From positions 1,860,001 through 1,924,000 of the forward strand of contig NC_008709.1 in NCBI RefSeq assembly GCF_000015285.1: a DNA stretch of 64,000 bases. Reading direction: 5' to 3'. The notes under the pieces are model-generated. The model was not told where the DNA came from, made no database searches, and saw only the letters and a program-made list of their open reading frames with translations. How positions within the stretch are numbered: position 1 is the first letter of the stretch; every line of letters begins with the position of its first letter. Made by a program: the position numbers and the translations under genes. Source of the DNA: Psychromonas ingrahamii 37. Lineage in GTDB: Bacteria; Pseudomonadota; Gammaproteobacteria; Enterobacterales; Psychromonadaceae. Shown piece after piece: positions 17,756 through 26,934 of the stretch.

Positions 17756-18667
17756 TTATGTCATTGCAGCGATATCTGATTGCAGCAATAAGTTACTGTC
17801 AGAACGAAAGCACCTTGGCTTCTCAGTCACCGGATCAATAAACTGCAGCTCCTTTGCCAGTAACTGCAAGGGAGCTGCATAGTTATCCGCTGATAGTGGC
17901 TCTAATTGCGGGTAGTATTTGTCATTCAGTATGGGCAAGCCCAGTGCCTGCATATGAACGCGTAATTGATGGGTTTTACCCGTAACGGGGGTTAATTCAA
18001 ATAACGCCGTCTGCGCAGATTGTCGCAAGCATCGAATCACCGAGTGGCTATTGGCTTCGCCCTCGGTTACCCGCATGCGAAAGCGTGGTTCGCCCTGCAC
18101 GATACGATTTTTAATTTCCCACTCCTGACCGGTAAGGTTTTCAGCGTCACTAATTGAGGCAATGGCCTGATAGCTTTTGTGTATCTGTCGTGTTTTAAAT
18201 AACTGATGGTAACGATGGCGGGTATCCGGGTTAACAGAGAACATAACTAAGCCGGCTGTCACTCTATCCAAGCGGTGTAAGGTTTGTAAAGCCTCAATGC
18301 CGGTGCTGCGTCGTAGCCGATTTTGCAGGCATTCATTTACATATTTACCACCGGGGGTGACCGCTAGAAAGTGGGGTTTATGGGCCACTAAAATATGCTC
18401 ATCCTGAAATAAAATCGTTTCCTTAAAGGGGATGCTGGGCTCGCTTTCGACTTCCCTGTAATAGTAGATTCTTTGCTGCGGTTGAAAGGGCGATCGTGCC
18501 GTTACCAGTGAGCCGTCGTGGTAGTGTACCTTGCCATCAGTGATTCGCTGTCGCCAAATCCGAGCATCAATATAAGGAAATTTAATGATCAGGTATTCCA
18601 GCACCGTGGCGACGCCGGGATTAGTCTGGGGTAAACTCAGCTTGGAGGGGCGCTCGGAAATTATCAT
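17756..18667 (-). CDS. RluA-family pseudouridine synthase
   Basis: This 303-residue enzyme converts specific uridines of rRNA or tRNA to pseudouridine. The signature HRLDRVTAG starts at residue 131, with catalytic Asp134. GKTHQLRVHMQALGLPILND is the C-terminal RluA motif. The N-terminus (IDARIWRQRITDGKVHYHDG) resembles a short S4-like RNA-binding region. Target uridine cannot be assigned from sequence; it is most like the RluA/TruC-type 'pseudouridylate synthase, 23S RNA-specific' group. It is alone on the minus strand and divergent from the helicase gene. Confidence 0.88.
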   Translation of the reverse strand: MIISERPSKLSLPQTNPGVATVLEYLIIKFPYIDARIWRQRITDGKVHYHDGSLVTARSPFQPQQRIYYYREVESEPSIPFKETILFQDEHILVAHKPHFLAVTPGGKYVNECLQNRLRRSTGIEALQTLHRLDRVTAGLVMFSVNPDTRHRYHQLFKTRQIHKSYQAIASISDAENLTGQEWEIKNRIVQGEPRFRMRVTEGEANSHSVIRCLRQSAQTALFELTPVTGKTHQLRVHMQALGLPILNDKYYPQLEPLSADNYAAPLQLLAKELQFIDPVTEKPRCFRSDSNLLLQSDIAAMT

Positions 18668-19039
18668 TTAGAGGTCCAATTTTTTGATTATAACATGAGC
18701 TTAATAGCGCTATGTTGTGGGATTATTTATTAGCCACCGGCCCATTTTCTGCGTATCTGAACCAGATGCCGCGTATTTTAAGGATATTATCAATGTTTCG
18801 ACAAAATGAAAAATATAACAGTCACATTAAAAGCGCCGCTCGACCCTGGCGAATTTTAAGTGGGTGTTATGTGTTTTTATATTCTATCTTTCATTGCGTT
18901 ACTTAAGGTTTGAATTGGCAGCGAATCAAACTCGATTTATTTAGGGATTGAATGATATTACGGTCGGGGGTGATCGATTTTGGGGCATAAATAAGCTAAA
19001 ATAGTGGGCTATTATCTTATCTTTGAGCCCTTTATATCA
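18668..19039. other. Divergent intergenic region
   Basis: This is the promoter region for the pseudouridine synthase (minus) and the helicase (plus). A 64-codon open frame at 18712-18906 has no ribosome site or family match and I do not call it. Confidence 0.45.
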
Positions 19040-20365
19040 ATGAGCATTGACACAACCCAAATCACAACCCAGATTACAACATCAGCCAACTTTACAGAAC
19101 TTGGCCTTATTTCACCCTTGTTATCGCGATTAACTGAGCTGGAATATCAGCAGCCAACGCCTATCCAAGCGAAAGCTATCCCAAGTGTATTAGCGGGACG
19201 AGACTTAATTGCTGGGGCAAATACCGGTTCGGGTAAAACCGCCGCTTTTGCGTTGCCCTTATTGCAGCAATTCGGGCAGCACTTGCCTATTAACAAAACA
19301 CTGAGTAGCAAAAACCGTGAAGGTAACTATGTTGCTGGACTGATTTTGGTGCCTACCCGAGAACTTGCTAAGCAAGTTGCTGACAGCATAAAATCATATG
19401 CAGCGCATTTTAACGGCGCGATTAAAACCGTTGCTGTTTTTGGTGGCGTATCTGCGAATACTCAAATGCTGGCATTACGTGGCGGCACTGATATTTTGGT
19501 TGCAACGCCTGGCCGACTGCTCGATTTGATTTCAAGTAATGCCATTAAGCTCGATAGAGTTAAAACCTTAGTGCTGGATGAAGCCGATCGAATGTTAAGC
19601 CTAGGTTTTACCGACGAGCTATCTGCGCTGCTCGCTTTATTGCCATCGAGTAAACAAATTTTATTGTTTTCAGCGACCTTTCCTGAGCAAGTACAAGCTT
19701 TAACCCAGGAACTGCTTAACGATCCGGTTGAAATTCAATTGCAAAGTAGCGATGCTAGCACCTTAGTACAGCGTGTTTTTACCGTTAATAAGGGGCAAAA
19801 AACAGCCTTATTAGCGCATTTAATCAAGCAGCATCAATGGCAACAAGCGCTGATTTTCGTCAATGCGAAAAACAGCTGTAATCACTTGGCTGAAAAGCTT
19901 TCTAAACGTGGTATTAGCGCAGAAGTGTTTCATGGCGATAAAGGCCAGGGCGCTCGTAGTCGTGTGCTTGACGCATTTAAAGCAGGCGAGATTGATGTGT
20001 TAATTGCAACTGATATTGCTGCCCGTGGTCTGGACATCGAAAAACTGCCCGTGGTGATTAATTTTGATTTACCAAGAAGCCCATCAGACTACATGCACCG
20101 TATTGGTCGAAGCGGCCGTGCTGGGGAGGTGGGCCTCGCCTTATCACTTATCGATCATGACGATTTGCATCATTTCAATGTTATCGAAAAGAAGAACAAG
20201 CTTCGCCTTGAACGAGAGCAAGTTGCGGGTTTTGAAACCGCTGAAGTGATGAATGATGGATCTTCAGCCGTAGATAAGCCAGTGGCAAAGCCCGAAGGCA
20301 GTGGCAAGAAAAAAAGCAAAAATAAAGAGCAAGTGAATGCTGATATCTGGTTGAGAAATGATTAA
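19040..20365 (+). CDS. DEAD-box ATP-dependent RNA helicase (RhlE-like)
   Basis: This 441-residue helicase unwinds RNA, probably in ribosome assembly or RNA decay, functions important in the cold. The motifs appear in order: Q motif (YQQPTPIQ, 37-44), NTGSGKT (61-67), PTRELAKQ, TPGRLLD, DEAD (180-183), SAT, and HRIGRSGRAG. A short Lys-rich tail (GSGKKKSKNK) ends in WLRND. I start at the ATG at 19040; the in-frame GTG at 19004 would add 12 residues and lacks a ribosome site. RhlE versus other DEAD subfamilies is not certain. Confidence 0.9.
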   Translation: MSIDTTQITTQITTSANFTELGLISPLLSRLTELEYQQPTPIQAKAIPSVLAGRDLIAGANTGSGKTAAFALPLLQQFGQHLPINKTLSSKNREGNYVAGLILVPTRELAKQVADSIKSYAAHFNGAIKTVAVFGGVSANTQMLALRGGTDILVATPGRLLDLISSNAIKLDRVKTLVLDEADRMLSLGFTDELSALLALLPSSKQILLFSATFPEQVQALTQELLNDPVEIQLQSSDASTLVQRVFTVNKGQKTALLAHLIKQHQWQQALIFVNAKNSCNHLAEKLSKRGISAEVFHGDKGQGARSRVLDAFKAGEIDVLIATDIAARGLDIEKLPVVINFDLPRSPSDYMHRIGRSGRAGEVGLALSLIDHDDLHHFNVIEKKNKLRLEREQVAGFETAEVMNDGSSAVDKPVAKPEGSGKKKSKNKEQVNADIWLRND

Positions 20366-20891
20366 CCGTTAAAAGTTAAAGCTGTTTGATAACACTGATA
20401 GCAGAAACATTAAACGTGCATGCATAATGGCTGTCGTGGTTTTGCTAAAAACAAAAAGCCCACAAAAATAGCGTCAGCCTATGAGCCAGTTAATGAAGGG
20501 TTAATGCAGTCTATTAAAAAAGCTATTTATAAGGATAGACAGGGTTTTATGCTCGCTGATGGAAATGAGCGGGCGTAAATTTTTTCTACTTAATACCAAA
20601 TTCATTTATTTTCTGTTCATTTATGCGATGCTAGCGAGCCAACCTATTAACATCTGCCAGATGCGCTCATTTCCCTCTGTTTTCTCTTTAATGCTCCCTT
20701 GATATAATTGCGATTTTAACTAATTTCAGACCTGCAATAGCGCTATTTATTTGGTTAAAAATACAATTTATACTTAACCAAATAAATACCATGCTTCTTT
20801 AGGCTATGCGCTGTACTTCCAACATCTGTTCTATACTTTAACCGAGAAAATAATTTCTCGGTGTATTAGAAATATTTTGTAGGAGGAAATA
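20366..20891. other. Intergenic region and 5' leader of the heat-shock gene
   Basis: No gene is seen. The last 60 bases hold an 8-bp perfect hairpin in the leader of the small heat-shock gene. No clear sigma-32 promoter was recognised. Confidence 0.45.
20842..20861 (+). promoter_or_regulatory. Leader hairpin upstream of the small heat-shock gene
   Basis: CCGAGAAA pairs with TTTCTCGG across a four-base ATAA loop, 20 bases before the AGGAGG ribosome site. It could stabilise the mRNA. It does not cover the ribosome site, so it is not by itself a thermometer. Confidence 0.45.
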
Positions 20892-21314
20892 ATGAACAAC
20901 ATAATACCAAGAAAGCAATGGTTAAGCCCTGAACATATTTTGGACGATTTTTTTGCCTTAAACAAACTAAAAGGTGGAGAGGGTTATTTTGAACCACGCG
21001 TAGATATTATTGAAAAAGATGATAAATTTATCTTCGTCGCTGAGTTGCCCGGAGTCGAAAAAAAGGATATCAATGTCCAACTCCAAAATGGTTTGCTGAC
21101 CATTGAAGCTAAGATGTATGAAGACAAAGAATCTGAAGTAGATAATGTTATCAGAAAAGAGATAAGGAGTGGTTTCTTTAGCCGCAGCATTAATGTAGGA
21201 CAAAATGTTAAAGAAGAAGACATAAAAGCCGAATTGGTAAACGGTTTATTGAAGCTCACCGCGCCAAAAATAAAACCAACGGGCAGTGAGGTTCATAAGA
21301 TTGCAATCTCATAA
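20892..21314 (+). CDS. Small heat-shock protein (Hsp20/alpha-crystallin)
   Basis: This 140-residue chaperone holds unfolding proteins in the cytoplasm. The alpha-crystallin domain covers about residues 36-140: PRVDIIEKDDKFIFVAELPGVEKKDINV, the LTIEAK strand and the ELVNGLLKLTAPK near the C-terminus (A-x-L-x-NGxLxLxxPK hallmark). The final VHKIAIS has the I-x-I type tail used for oligomer contacts. The ribosome site is strong (TAGGAGGAAATAATG), and a terminator follows at 21332. It is monocistronic. Confidence 0.92.
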   Translation: MNNIIPRKQWLSPEHILDDFFALNKLKGGEGYFEPRVDIIEKDDKFIFVAELPGVEKKDINVQLQNGLLTIEAKMYEDKESEVDNVIRKEIRSGFFSRSINVGQNVKEEDIKAELVNGLLKLTAPKIKPTGSEVHKIAIS

Positions 21315-21331
21315 CAGCTGTTGATACGAAT

Positions 21332-21371
21332 AAAAAAGGGGTTAGGGATTTGTAGGCTTAACCTCTTTTTT
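21332..21371 (+). terminator. Rho-independent terminator after the heat-shock gene
   Basis: AAAAAAGGGGTTA pairs with TAACCTCTTTTTT across a ~14-base loop. It ends in T6. Confidence 0.75.
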
Positions 21372-21512
21372 AACGCAATCACATTCCAATCTATTCACTA
21401 GATACATTTTATCCCACACATTCATTAGTGCCGCTGTTGTCTACTCATATTGTATCTACCGTATGTTTCGAGCATATCTAAATATGCACTGCAAGTAGTA
21501 GCGGAAATCGGT

Positions 21513-21710
21513 GCGCGGAGCACACCCTACGAGCTAGGTGCCATTGAACAGGCATGGGCATAGTTAAGAGGCGATGATTTGGTCAATTTTGTATTTGAAG
21601 ATTATAAACACATCGTTGAGTAGGTCAGCCTAAGATGGAATAACGTTAGGCATCAGGTAGAACAGGCAAAAAAACTCTGCCAAAGTGAGGGAAGTCAGAT
21701 CACTTTATTA
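21513..21710 (+). pseudogene. IS630-type transposase C-terminal remnant
   Basis: The frame reads TPYELGAIEQAWA*LRGDDLVNFVFEDYKHIVE*VSLRWN, followed by VEQAKKLC. It resembles the catalytic end of IS630 transposases (PPYSPELNPIEQVW ... DYDDIVDACCxAWN). Two in-frame TAG codons interrupt it and the N-terminal part is absent. Confidence 0.6.
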
Positions 21711-21744
21711 ATGCGTTTGATATTATCACTATATCACTATAATA

Positions 21745-22296
21745 CTAACGGATATGAGCAAGAAGGCGGCTCCGTAACTCGCCTAAATGACAACCGGCCA
21801 AGCGTGTCGCTAGTCTGGCAAGGGGCCTGGAGACTTTGGCCAATCTGCGGTTTTGCAGGCTGGCCAGATTAATCCAGGCAGGAGGCATTCGGTCGATTCT
21901 CTCGGCCATACCTCCTACATCGTCATTCACCAGATATACTATTTCACCAATCCCGGCTAGCAGCAACCGGGTGAGACACATCGGGCATGGTTCAAGAGAG
22001 ACCATTATAGTTAACCCGCTGCGATCACCATATTCGGGATACTGTAATTCAAAACGGTCAATAACCAACATCTCGGCATGTCTTGCCGAGTGAAATCCCT
22101 CAAGGAACATTTCGTTACCCGCTTCAATGAGAATATTATCATTTTTATCGAACAGAATAGCTCCTACACCATAACAACCATTTTCCAGAGACCCACAGGC
22201 GATTTCGCAACATCTTTTTCCTAGAGATTCTTCGGGGAAATTCTTGTCTATCTGATGAGTTACCAGCGCTTTTCTTAATTCTATCAGATCGTCCAT
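21745..22296 (-). CDS. Nucleoside/cytidine deaminase-family protein (CDA fold)
   Basis: This 183-residue zinc deaminase is of the TadA/guanine deaminase-like group. Zinc-site motifs are HAE at 73-75 (His ligand and catalytic Glu) and PCPMC at 103-107 (two Cys ligands). The N-terminal ~25 residues and the C-terminal Arg-rich extension (LARLATRLAGCHLGELRSRLL) go beyond a minimal TadA. Substrate could be a free base, nucleoside or tRNA adenosine; a stand-alone gene with this length argues against the essential TadA. GAGG lies 12 bases before the ATG. Confidence 0.8.
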   Translation of the reverse strand: MDDLIELRKALVTHQIDKNFPEESLGKRCCEIACGSLENGCYGVGAILFDKNDNILIEAGNEMFLEGFHSARHAEMLVIDRFELQYPEYGDRSGLTIMVSLEPCPMCLTRLLLAGIGEIVYLVNDDVGGMAERIDRMPPAWINLASLQNRRLAKVSRPLARLATRLAGCHLGELRSRLLAHIR

Positions 22297-22442
22297 AAAG
22301 TTACTAAACCTCTAAATTGCTGGAAATGTAAATGTACAAAGGTCTTTGGCGGATAATTATGCAGATTGGGTAGGTTCTGCTGAACTCGAGTATTATCTAA
22401 ATGTAAAATGGGACAACCGTTTATATAATTGAATATTAATAC

Positions 22443-22556
22443 TTATCGCGTTGAAATTTTAGAATGAACGTTTCCAGCTAACGAGATTTCTTTATTGATC
22501 ACTACTTCACTGGATTTAGATAAATCAATAGCAACTAATATCTGCTTATATCTCAT
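22443..22556 (-). pseudogene. Universal stress protein (UspA) 5' fragment A
   Basis: The ATG at 22556 is preceded by GGAAGGAAAAC. The frame reads MRYKQILVAIDLSKSSEVV and continues about 18 codons to a TAA. This is the first beta strand and helix of a UspA protein; the remaining ~110 residues are missing. The same segment appears as fragment B at 26516-26573. Confidence 0.6.
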
Positions 22557-22916
22557 GTTTTCCTTCCGATTGGCTCTACCATTCTTAATGCGTTTAAAAT
22601 AAGTTTAGCACTAATATCAACTCTTTCAGTTTTAATGGTCAAGTAAATCTGACCATTTTTATGTTTTTGTAAAGCACTCTGGGGGTGAAAGCGAGTCAGA
22701 AATCTATGGCGCATTGGGTGCGCTTTCGAGTTGATTTTCTAAGGAAGAAGGGGCATAAAAAACCTTTTTTTGTTCTCTGCGCTTGATGTACTCAACCGGT
22801 ATTGTCTATTTAACCCCTGATTTTTGTACGGTGTAATATTTTTGATTGCTTAATTCGAGTATGATTTTTCCTTTAATATGATGATTTAAAAAAGTATGAA
22901 TGGTCCTGTCTTTTTT
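22504..22916 (+). repeat. Intergenic repeat element, copy A (with uspA upstream DNA)
   Basis: About 400 bases align with 26523-26927 (copy B), from ACTTCACTGGA/TTTAGATAAATC through GGTGTAATATTTTT to the end GATTTAAAA.A.TAT. The middle (GAAAGCGAGTCAGAAAT) and end (TATGATTTAAAA...GTCCTGTCTTTTTT) match the other copies of the repeat family in this window. Confidence 0.75.
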
Positions 22917-22942
22917 GCGGAATCAAGAACCCTATCAGTATT

Positions 22943-23338
22943 TTATTGTGCTGATTGATGAACGCCGGACGGCACACTTCGCTGTAAAGCGACGGGAGAA
23001 CAATTTTTAATGGTCACTTTTCCCTGTAACAAGTTACCCTTAGAATACTCGTTAAAATGGCAGGTATTGGTTTCTGGATTATAGTTTTCAATCCACAAAT
23101 TATCGTCTTTCCAAGTTGCGGTAATATGTTGCTGACCATCGGGTACAGTAATTGACATCACACCCCCATAATGTTTTACAAAAACTTGCTGAAAATGAAA
23201 ATAGTAAGCCAGCAAACCAATAAAAAATACAATGGAACACGCAATCATGGCAGGTTTCCATTTCTTGTTCCTACCCAATAGGAAGCCCAATACAGCCATT
23301 ATCCCGATAACAACAGCCCAGTAAATATAAGTAATCAT
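22943..23338 (-). CDS. Small membrane-anchored protein of unknown function
   Basis: This 131-residue protein has two N-terminal TM helices (ITYIYWAVVIGIMAVLGFLLG and a second at ~30-50), then a ~75-residue periplasmic or cytoplasmic domain with two Cys (TCHF, KNCS). It ends PSGVHQSAQ. I chose the ATG at 23338 with GAGGAATTGAGG upstream; a TTG two codons earlier is in frame. I do not recognise the family. Confidence 0.6.
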   Translation of the reverse strand: MITYIYWAVVIGIMAVLGFLLGRNKKWKPAMIACSIVFFIGLLAYYFHFQQVFVKHYGGVMSITVPDGQQHITATWKDDNLWIENYNPETNTCHFNEYSKGNLLQGKVTIKNCSPVALQRSVPSGVHQSAQ

Positions 23339-23595
23339 CCTCAATTCCTCGTGATGGGTTTAAATTTTTCAGCTGGTTTAAGGCAGGTTAACACGTTTAA
23401 AAATCCTAGGGGTTTTATAAAATTTTGTTTTCTTTAGGCGTAGCGAAAAATATATCACGAGATTGGTTATTTGTGGATTTAGGAGTCGTGATTATTTAGG
23501 GGAAGCTGGGTAAAGCGTGGCTGTCATTCTGTAAAAGTGTTGAGAAATAGGGATTAATGTCAGTATTTCAATTCCTAATAGCGATGAAAAAGAGG

Positions 23596-23690
23596 AAAAT
23601 ATGGAAAATATGAGGTAAGCATATTGTAGATATTACGAAAAAGAACGTTTATTCTACCTATACTCTGCTCACATTTGTATAGCCGGAAAA
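23596..23690 (+). repeat. Short dispersed repeat, copy 1
   Basis: AATATGGAAAATATGAGGT followed about 30 bases later by CGTTTATTCTACCTATACTCT recurs at 27810-27900 with ~75 % identity. It is non-coding and its function is unknown. Confidence 0.5.
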
Positions 23691-23719
23691 ATGGCATAGT
23701 CAAAAGAGTGCATGATTAC

Positions 23720-24290
23720 TCATCCTAGTAGGAACGTCATGTCGACGCTACCCCCTTCAAAGTTAGTCGCGATGAGTTTGGTTTTACTATCGATCACTTG
23801 CTTGCTGACGTATTCTGGCTGTACAGGCATTTTACCTAGACCACCAATACCATCAACAATAAAGGTTGGAATGGCAGGTCCTGATCTCTTTGGGATGATT
23901 GACCTGGATATTAAGCAGAGTTACACGATTTTTTACCAATACCTGGCACAGCTCTGGCGTAATACGAGTAGGTAACTGAGCGGACAAGCGGCTGCCGATA
24001 CGCAGTATTTTCAGAACTGGCCTAGCCTGATCGTCCTTATCTATCAACTGAGTAATATAATGCGTAATACGAGGCAATGACCTTATAGACCTCACCATCG
24101 ACCAGGTTAATATTGTTAAAAACCTTGGCGAGCTGCTTATCCGTTTTAAAAGAGCGGGCTAATGTTTCGCGCCAAGGGCGATTGGCAACATCAAAGTCCA
24201 TCAATGACTGGTAGTCAGCAAATTTATCCTCTTCTTTATTCTTGGCCAGTTTAAGCGAGATATCAGGAGTATACTACTTAACTTTTATAG
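23720..24290 (-). pseudogene. Lysine 2,3-aminomutase (KamA family) remnant
   Basis: Three minus-strand pieces in two or more frames match KamA-type radical SAM aminomutases: an N-terminal part (SLMDFDVANRPWRETLAR), a middle part (VLKILRIGSRLSAQLPTRITPELCQVL and NHPKEI) and the C-terminal part (GPAIPTFIVDGIGGLGKMPVQPEYV). The Cys cluster for the 4Fe-4S centre and the region between NHPKEI and GPAIP are deleted. It is inactive. Confidence 0.65.
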
Positions 24291-24404
24291 ATATATGCGT
24301 CATGAAGGTTTACCTATAGCTGAATAAAATTTAATTATAGCAGCTAACAAGTCAGCCCTTATTTTCAACTAATCTACCCTCCGATCCGCCAATGACAATG
24401 TTGG

Positions 24405-24500
24405 ATTCGTCTTCGCTCATACTCGTCCCAAAGTGAATTTGGCTGCTGTTTTTTATTTTGTAAGGCACTATGTGGCGTTAGCGAGTTATCTTTCTGAGGC
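24405..24500 (+). repeat. Intergenic repeat element, partial copy
   Basis: CAAAGTGAATTTGG, TTTTGTAAGGCACTATG and GCGTTAGCGAGTTATCTTTCTGAGGCG align with the left part of the repeat family (compare 22640-22730 and 56495-56575). The right part is missing. Confidence 0.5.
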
Positions 24501-24566
24501 GATGTATGGACTCCACAACTCGAGCAACTAGCCTAGAGTTAGGGGAACTATTAAGGGGACCATACT

Positions 24567-24644
24567 ATGTTGAAATCTAATGTTATCGGAATCAATTTAG
24601 CTAAAAATATTCTTCAAATTTGCCATATCAATAAACAGAATTAG
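24567..24644 (+). pseudogene. IS110-family transposase N-terminal fragment
   Basis: After AAGGGGACC the frame reads MLKSNVIGINLAKNILQIC, the RuvC-like first strand of IS110 transposases (usual VIGIDLAKxxFQVC; the catalytic Asp is Asn here). It stops after 25 codons, where the IS982-like element begins. Confidence 0.6.
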
Positions 24645-25435
24645 TTAACCTGAATTAGTGATAAGAATTAAAATAAATTGAACTTAATGCCTATTTGACG
24701 ATCTGATCTTTTAACTAAAAAATCAGATATAAAAAGGGACTGACATGATTAATTTAACGGATATATTTTGTGATGTAGATGATTTTTGCAACGTTTTTAT
24801 CCCCGAGTGGGAAGCGTGTTTAATAAGCAATGGTGGGATAAAAAGACGAAGAGTCAAGTGTATGAATAATGCAGAAATAATGACAATTATCATTAGCTTT
24901 CATCAATCTCATTACAGAGATTTCAAAAATTATTACTTAGGCTATGTCGCAAGGCATTTAAAAGAATATTTCCCCTCATTACTGAGCTATACAAGGTTTA
25001 TAGAGGTTATGCCATCTGTCATCATTCCTTTGAATACCTATCTAACGACATTATTTGGCAAGCCAACGGGGATTGCTTTTGTTGACTCCACAAAATTTGC
25101 GGTATGCCATAGTATTAGAGCAAAACGTAACAAGGTTTTTAACGGAACGGCCAAGCATGCGAAAGGTAAGGATAAGTAAGTGGGATAAAGCGATGCTCAG
25201 CACACGTTATCTTATCGAAATAATTAATAATTAATAATTAATAATCAAGTGAAAAATATTTCATATGTAGAGCAAACTCGACATCTTAGTATTACTGGCT
25301 TTGCTGCAAATATGCAGAGTGGTTTAATTGCCTATTGCTTGCAAAAAGATAAGCCATCAATCAATTTAACCCCAATGAAAAAAATGTGCTGATTGGTGAA
25401 AATATTATAATGGCTTAACTCGATCTCAGGTTGAG
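24643..25435 (+). mobile_element. IS982-family element with internal deletion
   Basis: The left end AACCTGAATTAG and the right end CTCAGGTT are inverted and bracket a transposase gene lacking its middle. The true element should be about 1 kb; this copy is about 0.8 kb. It abuts the IS110 fragment, so one element probably inserted into the other. Confidence 0.5.
24745..25380 (+). pseudogene. IS982-family transposase, deleted
   Basis: The first 144 residues match IS982 transposases well (EIMTIIISFHQSHYRDFKNYY, FVDSTKFAVCHSIRAKRNKVF). The frame then ends, and after an AT-rich patch with tandem AATTAAT units the C-terminal end resumes (VKNISYVEQTRHLSITGFAANMQSGLIAYCLQ). The central part with the GDKGY region and about 110 residues is deleted. 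It cannot transpose. Confidence 0.8.
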
Positions 25436-25590
25436 TAAGCTTATCTAACGCTGTATTGATTTCCACGGCAGTAAATAAGTCCACTATCGGAATAAACGAA
25501 TGCTTCTGACGGATCAACTTTTTCTATACTTCGTTGCTCGAACGATCTCATCTTTAAACTACTTCGGTCTTTGGGCTTTAGGTATTAACT

Positions 25591-25965
25591 TCAACCAGCA
25601 CCATCTGTTTGTAACCAGCTTAGTGCCAGTTCGCGCTCCTTGTAACTAAAGTGTCGAACTTCAGCGCTAACAAAATGTTTAACTATTTTTGGCAGTATAG
25701 AGAGAATACCAATATCAGTAACCGCCGCGATCCTTTTTACTTTTTTCTCATATTGATTGATAAAACGTAAGTGTGAAACTAGCCCTGCAAAATTTTCCCA
25801 GCCAGGAAAAGATTCGGCATCAATCAATATGCCATTCAGTACAGCGTGTTTTTCAAGGTAAGGGTTAACTAATAAAGCGACCTGTTTAAAATCTTTTTTT
25901 TCCAATTTATCGACCGGTTCAACAATTAGGATCCCGTCGTTGCGCATTAACTTCGCGTTAATCAT
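25591..25965 (-). CDS. STAS/SEC14-type (SpoIIAA-like) domain protein
   Basis: This 124-residue cytoplasmic protein is of the SpoIIAA-like family (PF11964). The order is typical: an N-terminal GILIVEPVDKLEKKDFKQVA, the central GILIDAESFPGWENFAGLVSHLRFI and KVKRIAAVTD, and a C-terminal EVRHFSYKERELALSWL. Family members are small single-domain proteins, some possibly linked to membrane or stress functions, without a defined role. AGAGCATTT precedes the ATG. It is monocistronic. Confidence 0.85.
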   Translation of the reverse strand: MINAKLMRNDGILIVEPVDKLEKKDFKQVALLVNPYLEKHAVLNGILIDAESFPGWENFAGLVSHLRFINQYEKKVKRIAAVTDIGILSILPKIVKHFVSAEVRHFSYKERELALSWLQTDGAG

Positions 25966-26279
25966 AAATGCTCTTTTTTTGTTCTATTGATGAGGTGAGT
26001 CGATGACCGATAAAAGTTCAATTTACACTTGTTTAAAACTCGCATTGATATTTCGTAGAGTAATCAAACTCAATAAATTTAAAATAAAAACATCAAGTTG
26101 TGGCTAGTTTTATTCTTAATTACTAAATAGCAGAATTTGATAAGGCAATATTTCAGCTTCAATCCTGCTGCAAATTATGTAACTCTTTATTTATTATTTA
26201 TGCATTTTGGTTTTTCACAAATGCTCGGCTAAACGTTTTGCAGCAAGTCGGTTGTATTATCACGCAAGTAGCGCTCCAC
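25966..26279. other. AT-rich intergenic region
   Basis: No gene or structure that I can support; very AT-rich. Confidence 0.5.
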
Positions 26280-26480
26280 CTATCCGTCTGCCAGACCCCA
26301 AATCAGAGCAATTAGACTGCCCAAAGGCGCGATAGTATAGTCTCTGTAAATTTTTACGATTAATGTTGGGTCGATGGAAGCGCCGTCAAATGCAATGACC
26401 CACCATGATCCGAAGAACAGACCAAAACCCCATAGCAAACAACAGCTGAGTGCGAAAGCACGAATATCCAGTTTCATCAT
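26280..26480 (-). pseudogene. Holin-like small membrane protein, C-terminally truncated
   Basis: The product reads MMKLDIRAFALSCCLLWGFGL, then FGSWWVIAFDGAS and IAPLGSLIALIWGLADG and stops. Related bacteriophage-holin-annotated membrane proteins continue about 20-40 residues past this point with a final helix, so the gene appears cut short by a nonsense codon. AGGAGAAATCA lies before the first ATG. Function is unknown; despite the name such proteins are common outside phages. Confidence 0.55.
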
Positions 26481-26515
26481 TGATTTCTCCTGATGTCTAA
26501 AATATTTTATTAATA

Positions 26516-26573
26516 TCAAAGTACTTCACTGGAGTTAGATAAATCAATATCAACTAATATATGCTTATAGCTT
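26516..26573 (-). pseudogene. Universal stress protein (UspA) 5' fragment B
   Basis: SYKHILVDIDLSNSSEVL followed by TGA matches fragment A at 22443-22556. The position of the start codon reads ATA. Only 18 codons remain. It shows that the repeat copies A and B were duplicated together with the uspA upstream DNA. Confidence 0.55.
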
Positions 26574-26927
26574 ATTGTCTTCCTCCCGATTGGCTCTACC
26601 GTTATTAATGCGTTTAAAATAAGTTTAGCACTAATATCAACTCTTTCAGTTTTAATGGTCAAGTAAATCTGACGACTTTTTATGTTTTGTAAAGCACTAT
26701 TTGGGCGAAAGCGAGTCAGAAATTTATGGTGCATTGGGTACGCTTTCGAGTTGGTTTGCTAAGGTAGAAGGGGCACAAAACACCTTGGTTTTTACTCTCT
26801 GCGCTCGATTTACTCAACCAATATTGTCTATTTAACCTCTGATTTTTGCACGGTGTAATATTTTTAATTGCTTAATTCGAGTATGATATTTCCTTTAATA
26901 TAATGATTTAAAAGAATATAAAGTATG
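26523..26927 (+). repeat. Intergenic repeat element, copy B
   Basis: It aligns with copy A over ~400 bases, for example AATGCGTTTAAAATAAGTTTAGC and AGCGAGTCAGAAATTTATGG. It ends TAATGATTTAAAAGAATATAA, as do copies C, D and E. Confidence 0.75.
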
Positions 26928-26934
26928 TGCGTTT

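Noticed and set aside
18712-18906. 64-codon plus-strand frame
   Set aside because: No ribosome site, no family pattern, and it covers the promoter region of the divergent genes.
23712-23975. 87-codon plus-strand frame with a signal-like start
   Set aside because: It is antisense to the lysine aminomutase remnant, whose minus-strand reading has clear family motifs.
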